A stretch of DNA of 64,000 nucleotides. Origin: Parapedobacter sp035556095. Its GTDB lineage: Bacteria; Bacteroidota; Bacteroidia; Sphingobacteriales; Sphingobacteriaceae. Shown here piece by piece: positions 35,975 to 45,356 of the stretch; position 1 is the first letter of the stretch, and every line of letters starts with the position of its first letter. The position numbers and the translations under genes are program-made. The notes beneath the pieces are model-generated. The model saw nothing but the letters and a program-made list of their open reading frames with translations, ran no database searches and was not told the DNA's origin. The stretch spans positions 160,581 to 224,580 of the forward strand of contig NZ_DATMFT010000022.1 in the NCBI RefSeq assembly GCF_035556095.1, in the 5' to 3' direction.

Positions 35975-36475
35975 TTACTTGACTTCCTCGCTTTTTCTGC
36001 TTATCCGGATGTCCCACCATTGAGGGCCCTGCTGCAGGTATTCCCAGGTAAAGACGTCTCCATGCATTGCTTGTAATTGATGGTAAACGGGTCTCGGGTC
36101 ATGGTTATTATGGATGATAAATGTTCCTCCGGGCTTCAGCATTTCAAACACCTTGAAAATCAACGCATGTTTCTGCTGCGGTTCGATTTCCGGGATATTC
36201 AGGATAACATCGTCTTGTCTTTCCGTCGGAACAACAGGGACCTGCCGGGTCACCTTGATATCCCACCATTCCGGGCCCTTTTGCAGGTATTCCCAAGAGA
36301 AAATATTTCCACGCAGGTTCATCAATTGGTAATAAACAGGCATCGGGTCGTGATTGTTGTGGATAACCAGATGCTCACCCTCCACGAGTGTATTGAACAC
36401 GTCGAATATGGTTTGATGCCTCAACCTTGGTTCGAGTTCCTGAACATTGATAATCTTTTCGTTGGCTGTTTGCAT
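35975..36475 (-). CDS. tandem DUF2249-domain protein, first gene of the operon
   Basis: 166 residues in two closely similar units. Unit 1 (about 8-78): RHQTIFDVFNTLVEGEHLVIHNNHDPMPVYYQL and SWEYLQKGPEWWDIKVTR. Unit 2 (about 90-160): KHALIFKVFEMLKPGGTFIIHNNHDPRPVYHQL and TWEYLQQGPQWWDIRISR. Both keep the full HNNHDP motif and the WEYLQ-GP-WWDI signature, so this is the least diverged member in the operon. HNNHDP suggests a metal- or heme-binding histidine pair. The promoter and palindrome lie just upstream at 36513-36560. Confidence 0.85.
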   Translation of the reverse strand: MQTANEKIINVQELEPRLRHQTIFDVFNTLVEGEHLVIHNNHDPMPVYYQLMNLRGNIFSWEYLQKGPEWWDIKVTRQVPVVPTERQDDVILNIPEIEPQQKHALIFKVFEMLKPGGTFIIHNNHDPRPVYHQLQAMHGDVFTWEYLQQGPQWWDIRISRKSEEVK

Positions 36476-36512
36476 GTGTCTAATTTTTAATGGATTTCTG
36501 ATTTAAACAAAG

Positions 36513-36520
36513 CAAATATA
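36513..36520 (-). promoter_or_regulatory. -7 promoter box of the DUF2249 operon
   Basis: The minus strand reads TATATTTG, a perfect TAnnTTTG, 38 bases upstream of the start codon. The palindrome at 36535-36560 covers the -33 position, so a bound repressor would block it. Confidence 0.65.
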
Positions 36521-36534
36521 ACTAATAATCTTTC

Positions 36535-36560
36535 AATAAAAGTATTAAAGTACTTTTATT
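36535..36560. promoter_or_regulatory. 10-bp perfect palindrome, candidate Rrf2 operator
   Basis: AATAAAAGTA (36535-36544), spacer TTAAAG, and TACTTTTATT (36551-36560) form a perfect inverted repeat over the -33 region of the operon. AT-rich palindromes of this size are typical Rrf2/NsrR sites. The operon encodes such a regulator, hence autoregulation is likely. Confidence 0.6.
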
Positions 36561-36645
36561 CTTTTATGATTACGCAATTTGACAAAAAACTTAGAAAGCC
36601 AGCATTAGCCTGAACATCGTGTGATTTTGTTATTGATTTGTCGCT

Positions 36646-38007
36646 TTATTTCCCGATGCAAAACTTCGAAAAAATATTATCCAGTAAATCATCGGTGGAT
36701 ACACTGCCCGTGATTTCTCCGAGGTGATGTAATGCCTGGCGGATATCCATCGCCAAGAAATCAGATGTAACCGGGTTATCGATGCCGTCAAGTACTTTCC
36801 CAAGCGACTCACTTGTTTTCCGCAATGCCGCCACATGCCGGATATTGGTTACCAGCACATCATCACTGTCTAGGTTATGCAGGTTTACTTTACGCAATAA
36901 CTCGTCTTTCAGCTCCTCCACCCCGACGTTGTTCTTGGCTGAAATAAACAAAGGTTTAATATTGGCCAATGCTTCCCTGTGTGTTTGTGTGAGCAGGTCT
37001 GTCTTGTTGACCACCACCACGTAGGGTACACCCAACGCAGCCACCTCTGCAATCTGGCTGTCGATCTCATCAACATCATCCTGCTGCGGATCGGCCAAGT
37101 AAATAATGAGCCGTGCCTGCCGCATCTTTTCGCGTGTGCGCTCCACCCCTTTCGCTTCGATGATGTCCATCGTGTCGCGGATGCCCGCCGTATCGATAAA
37201 ACGAAATGACACCCCATGGATGTTGATCTCATCTTCAATCGTATCGCGCGTTGTACCTGCGATATCCGATACGATGGCACGCTCTTCGTTGAGCAAGCTG
37301 TTGAGCAGCGTCGACTTGCCTACATTGGGCTTGCCCGCGATGACCACCGGCACCCCATTTTTCAGCACATTGCCTTGTTCAAAAGAAGTAATAAGCCGAC
37401 GGACCACCGTATTGATTTCAAGCACCAGGCTTTTGAGCTGTTCCCGATTCGCAAACTCCACATCTTCTTCCGAAAAGTCCAGCTCAAGCTCGATGAGCGA
37501 GGCGAAGTGGATCAGTTGTTCGCGGAGCTGCTTCAATAGATTGGAAAACCCACCGCGCATCTGCTGCATGGCCACTTGGTGCGATGCTGCAGAATTAGAG
37601 GCGATCAGATCGGCTACAGCCTCAGCCTGTGATAGGTCCATCTTGCCGTTGAGAAAGGCACGCAGCGTAAATTCGCCCGGCTGGGCTGCGCGGGCACCCC
37701 CGCTGACGAGTAGCTGGATAATCCGCTCGATGATGTAGCGCGAATTGTGCGTGGAGAGCTCAACCACGTTTTCACCGGTATAGGAGTTCGGACCGACGAA
37801 TAATGACACCAGCACCTCATCCAACACCTCATCGCCATCACGGATGGTTCCGAAATGGACGGTATGGGTAGACTGCTGCGAAAGGTCCTTACCTCTGAAA
37901 ACCCGGTTGACGATGGCTATCGCATCCGTACCTGACACACGGATGATCGCAATGGCGCCGCTTCCGGTGGCCGTCGCCAACGCTACAATCGTTTCTTGAT
38001 TTGCCAT
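36646..38007 (-). CDS. mnmE: tRNA modification GTPase MnmE
   Basis: 453 residues, full length. With MnmG it makes the 5-carboxymethylaminomethyl group on wobble uridine 34 of several tRNAs. The N-terminal folate-binding domain (IVALATATGSGAIAIIRVSG) is followed by a helical domain. The inserted G domain has GKPNVGKSTLLN, DIAGTTRDTIED, DTAGIRD and NKTD, and the C-terminal Cys motif is CIGK. It starts 19 bases after glgC and so probably shares the glycogen transcript. That is a housekeeping gene at the end of a storage operon. No independent promoter stands out in the short gap. Confidence 0.95.
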   Translation of the reverse strand: MANQETIVALATATGSGAIAIIRVSGTDAIAIVNRVFRGKDLSQQSTHTVHFGTIRDGDEVLDEVLVSLFVGPNSYTGENVVELSTHNSRYIIERIIQLLVSGGARAAQPGEFTLRAFLNGKMDLSQAEAVADLIASNSAASHQVAMQQMRGGFSNLLKQLREQLIHFASLIELELDFSEEDVEFANREQLKSLVLEINTVVRRLITSFEQGNVLKNGVPVVIAGKPNVGKSTLLNSLLNEERAIVSDIAGTTRDTIEDEINIHGVSFRFIDTAGIRDTMDIIEAKGVERTREKMRQARLIIYLADPQQDDVDEIDSQIAEVAALGVPYVVVVNKTDLLTQTHREALANIKPLFISAKNNVGVEELKDELLRKVNLHNLDSDDVLVTNIRHVAALRKTSESLGKVLDGIDNPVTSDFLAMDIRQALHHLGEITGSVSTDDLLDNIFSKFCIGK

Positions 38008-38026
38008 AGCGGCAAAGGTACAAAAC

Positions 38027-39298
38027 TCAACCGATCACCGTACCGCTAGGCAATATCGCTCGCTTTTTGGTGACCACAATGCCGTCACGTATGACATGCG
38101 TTTCGAAGTCGCCATCCTCCAAGTGACTGCCACCTGTGATGCGGACGTTATTGCCAATGCAGCAGTTTTTATCAATGATGGCATTTTCGATGTAGCAATT
38201 TTCACCTACACCGGCCAGCGGCATCCCCTGTTGATTTGATTGCTCAATTTCTTCAAGTGTCTGGTAAAAATCACATCCCATCATGTAGGTGGTCTTAATC
38301 ACCGTGCCTGCACCGATACGCGATCGTACACCAATGACGGAGCGTTCAATTTCCTCAGCCGCGACGATACAACCATCGGCCAACACTACCTTATCCAGCC
38401 GGGTACCCGAAACTTTAGACGGCGGCAGCATGCGTGGCCGGGTAAAGATGGTATCTTTGTCAAAAAGGTTAAACGAAGGAATATCGTCTGTGAGGCCAAT
38501 ATTGGCTTCGAAAAATGAGCCAATAGTACCAATATCGGTCCAGTAGCCCGGGTACTGATAGCTGTGCACCCGGCGGTGTCCGATGGATTCGGGCAATAGC
38601 TCCTTGCCAAAATCAACACCCGAGCTTTCAGCCAATATCTGTTTAAGCACCTCTTTATTAAATACATAGATACCCATTGAGGCGAGATATTCCCTACCGG
38701 CAGCCTTCATCTCATCGCTCACTTCAGACACCCAGTCGGGCAGCAGCGAACTATTAGGCTTCTCAATGAATGAAGTGATGTTGCCTTCCTCGTCGGATTT
38801 TAGGATACCGAACGACGTGGCATCCTTGGCACTCACCGGGATGGTAGCCACGGAGATCTCGGCACCTGCCTTGATATGCGACTGGATCATTTCCTGAAAA
38901 TCGATCTGGTATAACTGATCGCCCGACAAGATGAGCACATGCTCATAATCGTGGTGCTTGAGGTAACGCATCAGATGCCGAACCGCGTCGGCCGTACCTT
39001 GATACCAGCGCTCACCCTCGTTGGTCTGCTCAGCCGCCAGTATATCCACAAATCCTTTACTGAATAGACTGAAATTGTAGGTATTTTTGATATGTGTATT
39101 GAGCGAGGCCGAATTAAACTGGGTAAGCACATAAATGCGGTGATAGCCCGAGTTGAGGCAATTGGAAATCGGAATATCTACCAATCGGTATTTGCCGGCA
39201 ATCGGCACTGCAGGCTTTGAACGCTTTTCAGTCAATGGATAGAGGCGCGTGCCCTTGCCACCCCCCAGTACTACGGAAATTACACTGTGCTTGATCAT
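38027..39298 (-). CDS. glgC: glucose-1-phosphate adenylyltransferase
   Basis: 423 residues. It makes ADP-glucose from ATP and glucose-1-phosphate, the committed step of glycogen synthesis. The nucleotidyltransferase motif GGGKGTRLYPLTEKRSKPAVP is at the N-terminus, with SGDQLYQIDF and the sugar-phosphate segment FIEKP. The C-terminal left-handed beta-helix ends VITKKRAILPSGTVIG-like. It lies 3 bases after glgA. Regulatory arginines near the N-terminus cannot be judged without alignment. Confidence 0.95.
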   Translation of the reverse strand: MIKHSVISVVLGGGKGTRLYPLTEKRSKPAVPIAGKYRLVDIPISNCLNSGYHRIYVLTQFNSASLNTHIKNTYNFSLFSKGFVDILAAEQTNEGERWYQGTADAVRHLMRYLKHHDYEHVLILSGDQLYQIDFQEMIQSHIKAGAEISVATIPVSAKDATSFGILKSDEEGNITSFIEKPNSSLLPDWVSEVSDEMKAAGREYLASMGIYVFNKEVLKQILAESSGVDFGKELLPESIGHRRVHSYQYPGYWTDIGTIGSFFEANIGLTDDIPSFNLFDKDTIFTRPRMLPPSKVSGTRLDKVVLADGCIVAAEEIERSVIGVRSRIGAGTVIKTTYMMGCDFYQTLEEIEQSNQQGMPLAGVGENCYIENAIIDKNCCIGNNVRITGGSHLEDGDFETHVIRDGIVVTKKRAILPSGTVIG

Positions 39299-39301
39299 AA
39301 T

Positions 39302-40750
39302 CTATTCGTTTATATGCTGATAAAGATCTATGTATGAAACGGCCGATTTATCCCAGGAGAAATCGAGCGCCATCAGCTGCTTCCGCAACTGCTGCATCCG
39401 CTGCGGGTTGGCATACAGTTCCAGCGCCCGGCCGATGGCGCTGGCAGCATCCGCTGCATTAGCCTCGGCAAAGGTGATGCCGTACCCGCCCGGCTCAAGG
39501 ATATCCTGCACCGTGTCCTTCAATCCACCCGTACTTCGTACGATTGGTACCGTACCGTAACGCATGGCATATAATTGGTTGAGCCCGCAGGGTTCCACGC
39601 GCGAGGGCATGATGAGAAAATCTGCCGCAGCATAAATACGGTGCGACAATTCCTCTTGGTAGCCAATGTAGGCCCCTAGCTTGCCAGCATACTGTTCGGC
39701 CAGGTGGGCAATCGCGGCCTGCACCTGCGGATCGCCTGAGCCCAGTACCATGATGGATAGCTCAGCACCCTCACGCCCCAATAGGCGTTCGATGATATCC
39801 GGCAGGAGATCTGCGCCTTTCTCACCGGCGAAACGCCCGATGTAGGCGACAAGTGGCTTCTTCGGGTCTAAGCCATAGGCATTGCAGAGGAAGGCTTTGT
39901 TTTTACTTTTGCCCGACTGCACGCGGCTTGGCGGGTAATGGTGCGGCAACATCGCATCGCTTGCCGGGTCCCAAACTGCGGTATCGATACCATTGACGAT
40001 GCCGACACCCTTGGCACGCTCCATGGCAAAAAGATGTTCCAAACCATTAGCCTGTGTCATCAGCTCGCCGAGGTAACCTTCGGAAACCGTAGTAAACGCG
40101 GTGCAGCATTTAATTAACGCCGCTAAGGGATTGATGGTTTTATCCCAATCAAGCAAGCCCCATTTCCATGTATCGAATGGGGGCAGTAAAATAGCTTTGT
40201 TCCAATCCATCCATCCCTGGTACTGCCCGTTGTGTACGGTACCTACTGTGGGTACGTTCTTCAGCGTGGCAAACTGTTCGCAGTAATACATCATGAAAGG
40301 GATGAGACCCGTATGATGGTCGTGGCAGTGCACCACATCCGGCACAATACCCGCTTCGGTAATCCAATACAAAAAACCATGCTGGAAAGCCATAAATTGA
40401 TCGCTCTCATCAGCATATCCGTAAGGTTCATCGCGGTCCAATAGACCCGGTATCTTAATCAGATAAAGTTCAAAACCCAATACGTCGTTCCGCGCTTTGA
40501 GCACCGTCATTTCCAATGGCCGTGACCCTTGGCGGAACGAACCGGCATACACCACGTCAAACGTATGGTGCTGTACAAAGGGTTTATTATACCACGGCAG
40601 CACCACCCAGGTGCGGATGCCCGCTTGGTTCAAGTACTTGGGCAGGGCGCCCACCACATCGCCGAGGCCACCTACCTTGGCCACCGGATAACATTCGGCA
40701 CTCAAGTGGATTACGTGCTTACCCGCCCGATGTGTTGTTCGTTTCCCCAT
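39302..40750 (-). CDS. glgA: glycogen synthase (GT5)
   Basis: About 482 residues from the ATG at 40750 (MGKRTTH), four bases after the glgB stop. An in-frame ATG at 40789 overlaps glgB and adds only a Lys/Thr-rich leader. ADP-glucose-dependent elongation of alpha-1,4-glucan. Motifs are HLSAECYPVAKVGGLGDVVGALP (the KxGGL ADP-glucose loop), VHCHDHHTGLIPF, YIGRFAGEKGADLL and MPSRVEPCGLNQLYAMRYGTVPIVRSTGGL. Family and operon context agree fully. Confidence 0.95.
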   Translation of the reverse strand: MGKRTTHRAGKHVIHLSAECYPVAKVGGLGDVVGALPKYLNQAGIRTWVVLPWYNKPFVQHHTFDVVYAGSFRQGSRPLEMTVLKARNDVLGFELYLIKIPGLLDRDEPYGYADESDQFMAFQHGFLYWITEAGIVPDVVHCHDHHTGLIPFMMYYCEQFATLKNVPTVGTVHNGQYQGWMDWNKAILLPPFDTWKWGLLDWDKTINPLAALIKCCTAFTTVSEGYLGELMTQANGLEHLFAMERAKGVGIVNGIDTAVWDPASDAMLPHHYPPSRVQSGKSKNKAFLCNAYGLDPKKPLVAYIGRFAGEKGADLLPDIIERLLGREGAELSIMVLGSGDPQVQAAIAHLAEQYAGKLGAYIGYQEELSHRIYAAADFLIMPSRVEPCGLNQLYAMRYGTVPIVRSTGGLKDTVQDILEPGGYGITFAEANAADAASAIGRALELYANPQRMQQLRKQLMALDFSWDKSAVSYIDLYQHINE

Positions 40751-40754
40751 CGTC

Positions 40755-42830
40755 TTAGTTGTCTTTTGTTGTGTCTTTTTTGGAAGCATGCCGCTTACGG
40801 ACCGGCACGTCCGCTTTTTCCGGTTTTTTTTCCGATTTCCGCTCCGGTTTACTGGCTTTCTCCGTACTGATAAGTGGTGTTTTCCTGCTTTGCTTCACCT
40901 GTTTCCGGGCGGGCTGCTGTGCGGTATCGCGTTTGAGCACAAGGCCTGCCAACGGCGGCAATGTAAGCATGGCCGACCAGTCTTTGTTCATCCAGCGGAT
41001 AGGTTCGGCCTTTATCGCGGGCTGCTCGATGCCGCTGCCGTCGTAACGGCGGTCATCCGAATTGAGTACCACGGCCCATTCGCCCTCGGCGGGTAGACCG
41101 CAGCGGTATGCGTACCTTACCACAGGTGTCAAGTTCAGAATAATGAGCAGATCATCTTCTGACCGCAACCCTTTGCGCACATAGGCAAGCACGGAGTTGG
41201 ACGAGTCGCCGGCTTCTATCCATTCGAAACCCTCCGGGCTAAAACTATGTTCATACAGCGCGGGCTCGCCCCGATAGAGGTAATTGAGTGCCTTCACCAG
41301 CTCAAACATTCCCTGGTGCGGTTGGTATTGCATCAGGTGCCAATCGAGCGACTGATTACAGTTCCACTCGGTGGTCTGTCCAAACTCGCAGCCCATGAAG
41401 AGTAGCTTTGTACCCGGGTGGGTGTACATGTAGAGATATAGCGCACGGAGGTTGGCAAACCGCTGCCAATCGTCGCCCGGCATCTTCTGTATCATGGCAC
41501 CTTTGCCATGTACCACTTCATCATGCGAAAGGGGTAGCATGAAGTTTTCATGGAAGGCATACAGCATACTGAAAGTAACCTGGCCGTGATGGTGTTGGCG
41601 GTATAAGGGATCGCGGCCGAAATATTCCAATGTATCATGCATCCACCCCATCATCCATTTCATGCCGAAGCCAAGGCCCCCGCTATACACTGGGCGACTC
41701 ACGCCCGGCCAGGAGGTGGATTCTTCCGCGATGGTCTGCACGTCAGGAAAATACCCATACACAGCCTCATTCAGTTCCTTCAGGAAACCGATGGCTTGCA
41801 GGTTCTCACGGCCGCCGTGTTCGTTGGGTATCCATTCACCTTCCTTGCGGGAATAATCGAGATAGAGCATGGAAGCCACCGCGTCTACCCGTAACCCATC
41901 CACATGGTATCTATCCAACCAAAATACAGCATTGCTGATCAGGAACGAGCGTACCTCATTGCGCCCGTAATTGAAAATATAAGAACCCCAGTCGGGATGA
42001 AACCCCTGGCGTGGGTCCTGATGCTCATACAGGTGCGTACCGTCAAACAAGTGCAAGCCATGTGCATCACCCGGAAAATGGGATGGCACCCAGTCCAACA
42101 GTACGCCAATACCGTTGCGGTGCAGTTCTTCGATAAGATACATCAGATCCTGGGGCGACCCATACCGCGACGACGCCGCAAAGTAACCGGTAACCTGATA
42201 GCCCCAGGAAGGGTAATAGGGATGTTCCATAATGGGCATCAGCTCTACATGGGTAAAACCGGCTTCCTTGATATAGGGGACCAACTTTCCGGCAATATCC
42301 CGGTATCCGAGCAGTTGAGTCGGGTCGTCTGGACTACGAATCCACGATCCGAGGTGTAACTCATAAACGGCGACAGGCTTATTGAGCCCATTGTGCTCAT
42401 GGCGGGACTGCATCCAATCGCCGTCGTCCCATTCATACCATGTGGTTGATATCACCGAGGCTGTTTTAGGCGGCACCTCACATCGCAATGCGAAGGGGTC
42501 GCTTTTCTCCAAGGTCTCACCCTGATACGACCGGATATGGTATTTGTACAACTCACCTACACCGACGCTGGGAATAAACCCTTCCCAAATGCCCGACCCA
42601 TCCCAACGTACAAACAGCGTGTGCGCATATGGGTTCCACCCGTTGAAATTGCCGATTACCGATACCGAATCGGCATTGGGCGCCCACACGGCGAAATAAG
42701 TTCCCCATATACCGTTCCGCAGCACGGCGTGCGCCCCAAACTTTTCGTATAGTTTGTGATGCTTGCCGGCCTGGAAGAGGCTTACGTCAAAATCCGTAAA
42801 TAACGAATATACTTCTACCGAATGCTGCAT
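40755..42830 (-). CDS. glgB: 1,4-alpha-glucan branching enzyme (GH13)
   Basis: 691 residues. An N-terminal CBM48 domain (LYEKFGAHAV, VSVIGNFNGWNPYAH) precedes the GH13 barrel with LDWVPSHFPGDAHGL, VDGLRVDAVASMLY (nucleophile Asp), TIAEESTSWPGVSRP (acid/base Glu) and LPLSHDEVVHGK. It introduces alpha-1,6 branches into glycogen. After the C-terminal beta domain a Lys/Arg/Pro-rich tail of about 50 residues (from about 640, KPERKSEKKPEKADVPVRKRHASKK) is added. This is not part of the catalytic fold and may be disordered. Confidence 0.95.
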   Translation of the reverse strand: MQHSVEVYSLFTDFDVSLFQAGKHHKLYEKFGAHAVLRNGIWGTYFAVWAPNADSVSVIGNFNGWNPYAHTLFVRWDGSGIWEGFIPSVGVGELYKYHIRSYQGETLEKSDPFALRCEVPPKTASVISTTWYEWDDGDWMQSRHEHNGLNKPVAVYELHLGSWIRSPDDPTQLLGYRDIAGKLVPYIKEAGFTHVELMPIMEHPYYPSWGYQVTGYFAASSRYGSPQDLMYLIEELHRNGIGVLLDWVPSHFPGDAHGLHLFDGTHLYEHQDPRQGFHPDWGSYIFNYGRNEVRSFLISNAVFWLDRYHVDGLRVDAVASMLYLDYSRKEGEWIPNEHGGRENLQAIGFLKELNEAVYGYFPDVQTIAEESTSWPGVSRPVYSGGLGFGMKWMMGWMHDTLEYFGRDPLYRQHHHGQVTFSMLYAFHENFMLPLSHDEVVHGKGAMIQKMPGDDWQRFANLRALYLYMYTHPGTKLLFMGCEFGQTTEWNCNQSLDWHLMQYQPHQGMFELVKALNYLYRGEPALYEHSFSPEGFEWIEAGDSSNSVLAYVRKGLRSEDDLLIILNLTPVVRYAYRCGLPAEGEWAVVLNSDDRRYDGSGIEQPAIKAEPIRWMNKDWSAMLTLPPLAGLVLKRDTAQQPARKQVKQSRKTPLISTEKASKPERKSEKKPEKADVPVRKRHASKKDTTKDN

Positions 42831-42848
42831 AACGTTGGGGTTAAATGG

Positions 42849-45305
42849 TTAAGCAATAGCTATACTCCTGAAATCCTTCGGCACTTTAACGACATAGCGG
42901 CCCTCATCATCCTTTTTAAACGTTGTCGTCTTATCGTCAACCACCACCTGTTTCAGCTCAAATGGCAAGGCAACCAAGTGCAGGTCATACGTATCGTATT
43001 TTTCGGAATACAGGCCATCGATATGCTGTGTAATGGCCAAGCCCTTGGATGTACCTTTTACTACGAACTTCTTTTCCAAATAGATGTGCTGCTCGTATGC
43101 AAATGTGTCGCCGTGGTCTTCATAAAGGTACGAATTGGTTTTCTTATCTGTATAGTATACCAACAACTTTAGCGATTCTATGCGCTTTTCATGCACATAT
43201 TGCATCACTGGATATTCAGGCATGACCGCCCCAGCCTTGACAAATATCGGCATCCTATCGATCGGCGTATCCACCTCGTACTCCTTGCCACCTTCGAAGC
43301 GGACGTTGTCCCAATAGTCGTACCACGTGCCTTGGGGTAGGTATACTTTTTTGCGCTGCTGACCGGGATTCAATACTGGCGATACCAGCAGCTTGTCGCC
43401 GAAGCAGAACTCCTCTTCGCGCTGGATGTTACTATCCAAGTGCTGCTCGACCATCGTCACCGGCCGCAGGATGGGAAAGCCATATTTGGTGTGTTCCCAA
43501 AATACCGAGTAGATATAGGGCAGCAGCTTATACCGCAATTCGATGAATTTCCTGTTCAGCGCCTCGCTCTCAGGGCCAAAACTCCATGGCTCGCGCTCGG
43601 CGGTATCACCCGCCGAATGGGCACGCATAAACGGCGAGAACACCCCGAATTGGATCCATCGAGTGAAAAGTTCTGCGTCTGGCTCCCCGCTGAACCCGCC
43701 GATATCCGTACCGCAGAAAGGTAATCCCGACACCGATAACCGCTGCAACTGCAATACGCCCAATCGGAGGTGTTCCCAAGTAGCGATGTTATCGCCTGTC
43801 CACACCGATGCATAGCGCTGTGTGCCGGCATAGGCGGCACGGGTGATGGTGAAGGGTCGCTTTTTCTGGAATAGTTTCTTGAGCCCATCGTAGGTTGCCC
43901 GAACCATCTGCATGCCATACACGTTGTGTGCCTTACGGTGCGAACCCCGGTGCCCATCGAAATTGTGGCGCACGTCATTGGGGAAGGTACCCCTACCGAA
44001 CACCGCAGGCTCGTTCATGTCGTTCCATACACCGGCTACGCCGGCCTCCACCAGCTCCTTGAACAATCCGCCCCACCATTCACGCACTTGCTTATTGGTG
44101 AAGTCGGGAAACTGGCAACGGCCCGGCCACACATAGCCTTCCATGAAATAATCATCGCCGCGGCGGCAGAAGTAGTGGTTTTTCTTCCCTTCCTTAAACA
44201 CCCAGTAGTTTTCATCCACCTTTATACCCGGGTCGATGATTACCACCGTACGGAAGCCATCATCGGCCAGCTCCTTGATCATCTTCTTCGGATCGGGGAA
44301 ATAATGTTTGTTCCATGTAAAGCAACGGTAGCCGTCCATGTAATCGATATCGAGGTAAATCGCATCGCACGGGATTTTCCGATCGCGGAAGTTTCTCGCG
44401 AGGTCGTGCACTTTGCTTTCGGGATAATAGCTCCAACGGCACTGATGAAACCCAAGGGCCCACAGCGGCGGCAGGTAATGCGTGCCGGTAATACTATGAT
44501 AGCGTCTCACCACGTCCATCATGTGGGGGCCGTGGATATAGTAGTATTGCAGTTCGCCACCTTCGGACCAAAAGCTTGTTTGGTCGTGCGCCTCGGCTGC
44601 AAAATCAAAATAGGTTTTGAACGTGTTGTCGAAGAAGATTCCATACGCATTTCCTTCCTGTAAACCGATATAAAAAGGAATGCTGCGATACAGCGGATCT
44701 TGGTTGAACTGGAATGAGTAGGTGTCCGAATTCCAGTTGGTAAAACGCCCCCCACGGAGGTTGAGGTGGGTCGGCTTGTCGCCCAGCCCATAAAACGCCT
44801 CGTTGACCGTGGCCACCTTGGTGCTGTATACGTAATAACCACCGAAGTCGGGGTTCTCCTCCCAGTGCATGGGCGAATAGTCCCTATTATACACAATTCC
44901 TTCGCGATCTTCGAAAGAAATCAGAAAATCAGCCTTGTTGATGACACAAGTTACCGTATTGGTTTTTACCCGGTAAACATGTTGGTCTTCCTCAAAATTA
45001 TACACGGCTACGTGCTGGTCGGTCTGCGGCACCGCATAGGAGAAGTCTTCCAAGAACTGGCCGCTCGGCGCGAGCCGCACCCGGATAATCTCATCACTGA
45101 CCACTTTGACCTCCACGATGGCACTGCCGTCACTGAAGTAATAGTTGTTATTCTCCTGATGGTACCCCGCTACCGGGCCCAAGTAGTTCTTTACAATCTC
45201 CGGTAAATCCAATACCGGATTATTCACGTGGTGTATTCCCTCTTCCAATAATGAGGAAGCACTGCTCGTATCTATTTCTTGTTGTTTAGTCGAATCCTTC
45301 GCCAT
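42849..45305 (-). CDS. GH31 alpha-glucosidase, cytoplasmic
   Basis: 818 residues, no signal peptide. Motifs of GH31 are WALGFHQCRWSYYPESKVHDLARNFRD, YLDIDYMDGYRCFTW, AGVWNDMNEPAVFG (nucleophile Asp in NDMNEP) and LPFCGTDIGGFSGEPDAELFTRW. The N-terminal beta-sandwich begins near residue 40. It releases glucose from alpha-glucans or oligosaccharides. It is the first gene of the glycogen operon, 18 bases ahead of glgB, so a role in degrading or trimming intracellular glycogen or maltooligosaccharides is likely. Confidence 0.9.
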   Translation of the reverse strand: MAKDSTKQQEIDTSSASSLLEEGIHHVNNPVLDLPEIVKNYLGPVAGYHQENNNYYFSDGSAIVEVKVVSDEIIRVRLAPSGQFLEDFSYAVPQTDQHVAVYNFEEDQHVYRVKTNTVTCVINKADFLISFEDREGIVYNRDYSPMHWEENPDFGGYYVYSTKVATVNEAFYGLGDKPTHLNLRGGRFTNWNSDTYSFQFNQDPLYRSIPFYIGLQEGNAYGIFFDNTFKTYFDFAAEAHDQTSFWSEGGELQYYYIHGPHMMDVVRRYHSITGTHYLPPLWALGFHQCRWSYYPESKVHDLARNFRDRKIPCDAIYLDIDYMDGYRCFTWNKHYFPDPKKMIKELADDGFRTVVIIDPGIKVDENYWVFKEGKKNHYFCRRGDDYFMEGYVWPGRCQFPDFTNKQVREWWGGLFKELVEAGVAGVWNDMNEPAVFGRGTFPNDVRHNFDGHRGSHRKAHNVYGMQMVRATYDGLKKLFQKKRPFTITRAAYAGTQRYASVWTGDNIATWEHLRLGVLQLQRLSVSGLPFCGTDIGGFSGEPDAELFTRWIQFGVFSPFMRAHSAGDTAEREPWSFGPESEALNRKFIELRYKLLPYIYSVFWEHTKYGFPILRPVTMVEQHLDSNIQREEEFCFGDKLLVSPVLNPGQQRKKVYLPQGTWYDYWDNVRFEGGKEYEVDTPIDRMPIFVKAGAVMPEYPVMQYVHEKRIESLKLLVYYTDKKTNSYLYEDHGDTFAYEQHIYLEKKFVVKGTSKGLAITQHIDGLYSEKYDTYDLHLVALPFELKQVVVDDKTTTFKKDDEGRYVVKVPKDFRSIAIA

Positions 45306-45325
45306 AAATCACCTTATATTTTTAG

Positions 45326-45356
45326 CCAAAGTACATTTTTTGGGAAATTAAAACAA
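45326..45356 (-). promoter_or_regulatory. candidate promoter of the glycogen operon
   Basis: On the minus strand TTG (45354-45356) is followed after 20 bases by TACTTTGG (45326-45333), a near match to the Bacteroidota -33/-7 pair. The leader to the ATG at 45305 is about 15 bases. Confidence 0.45.
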
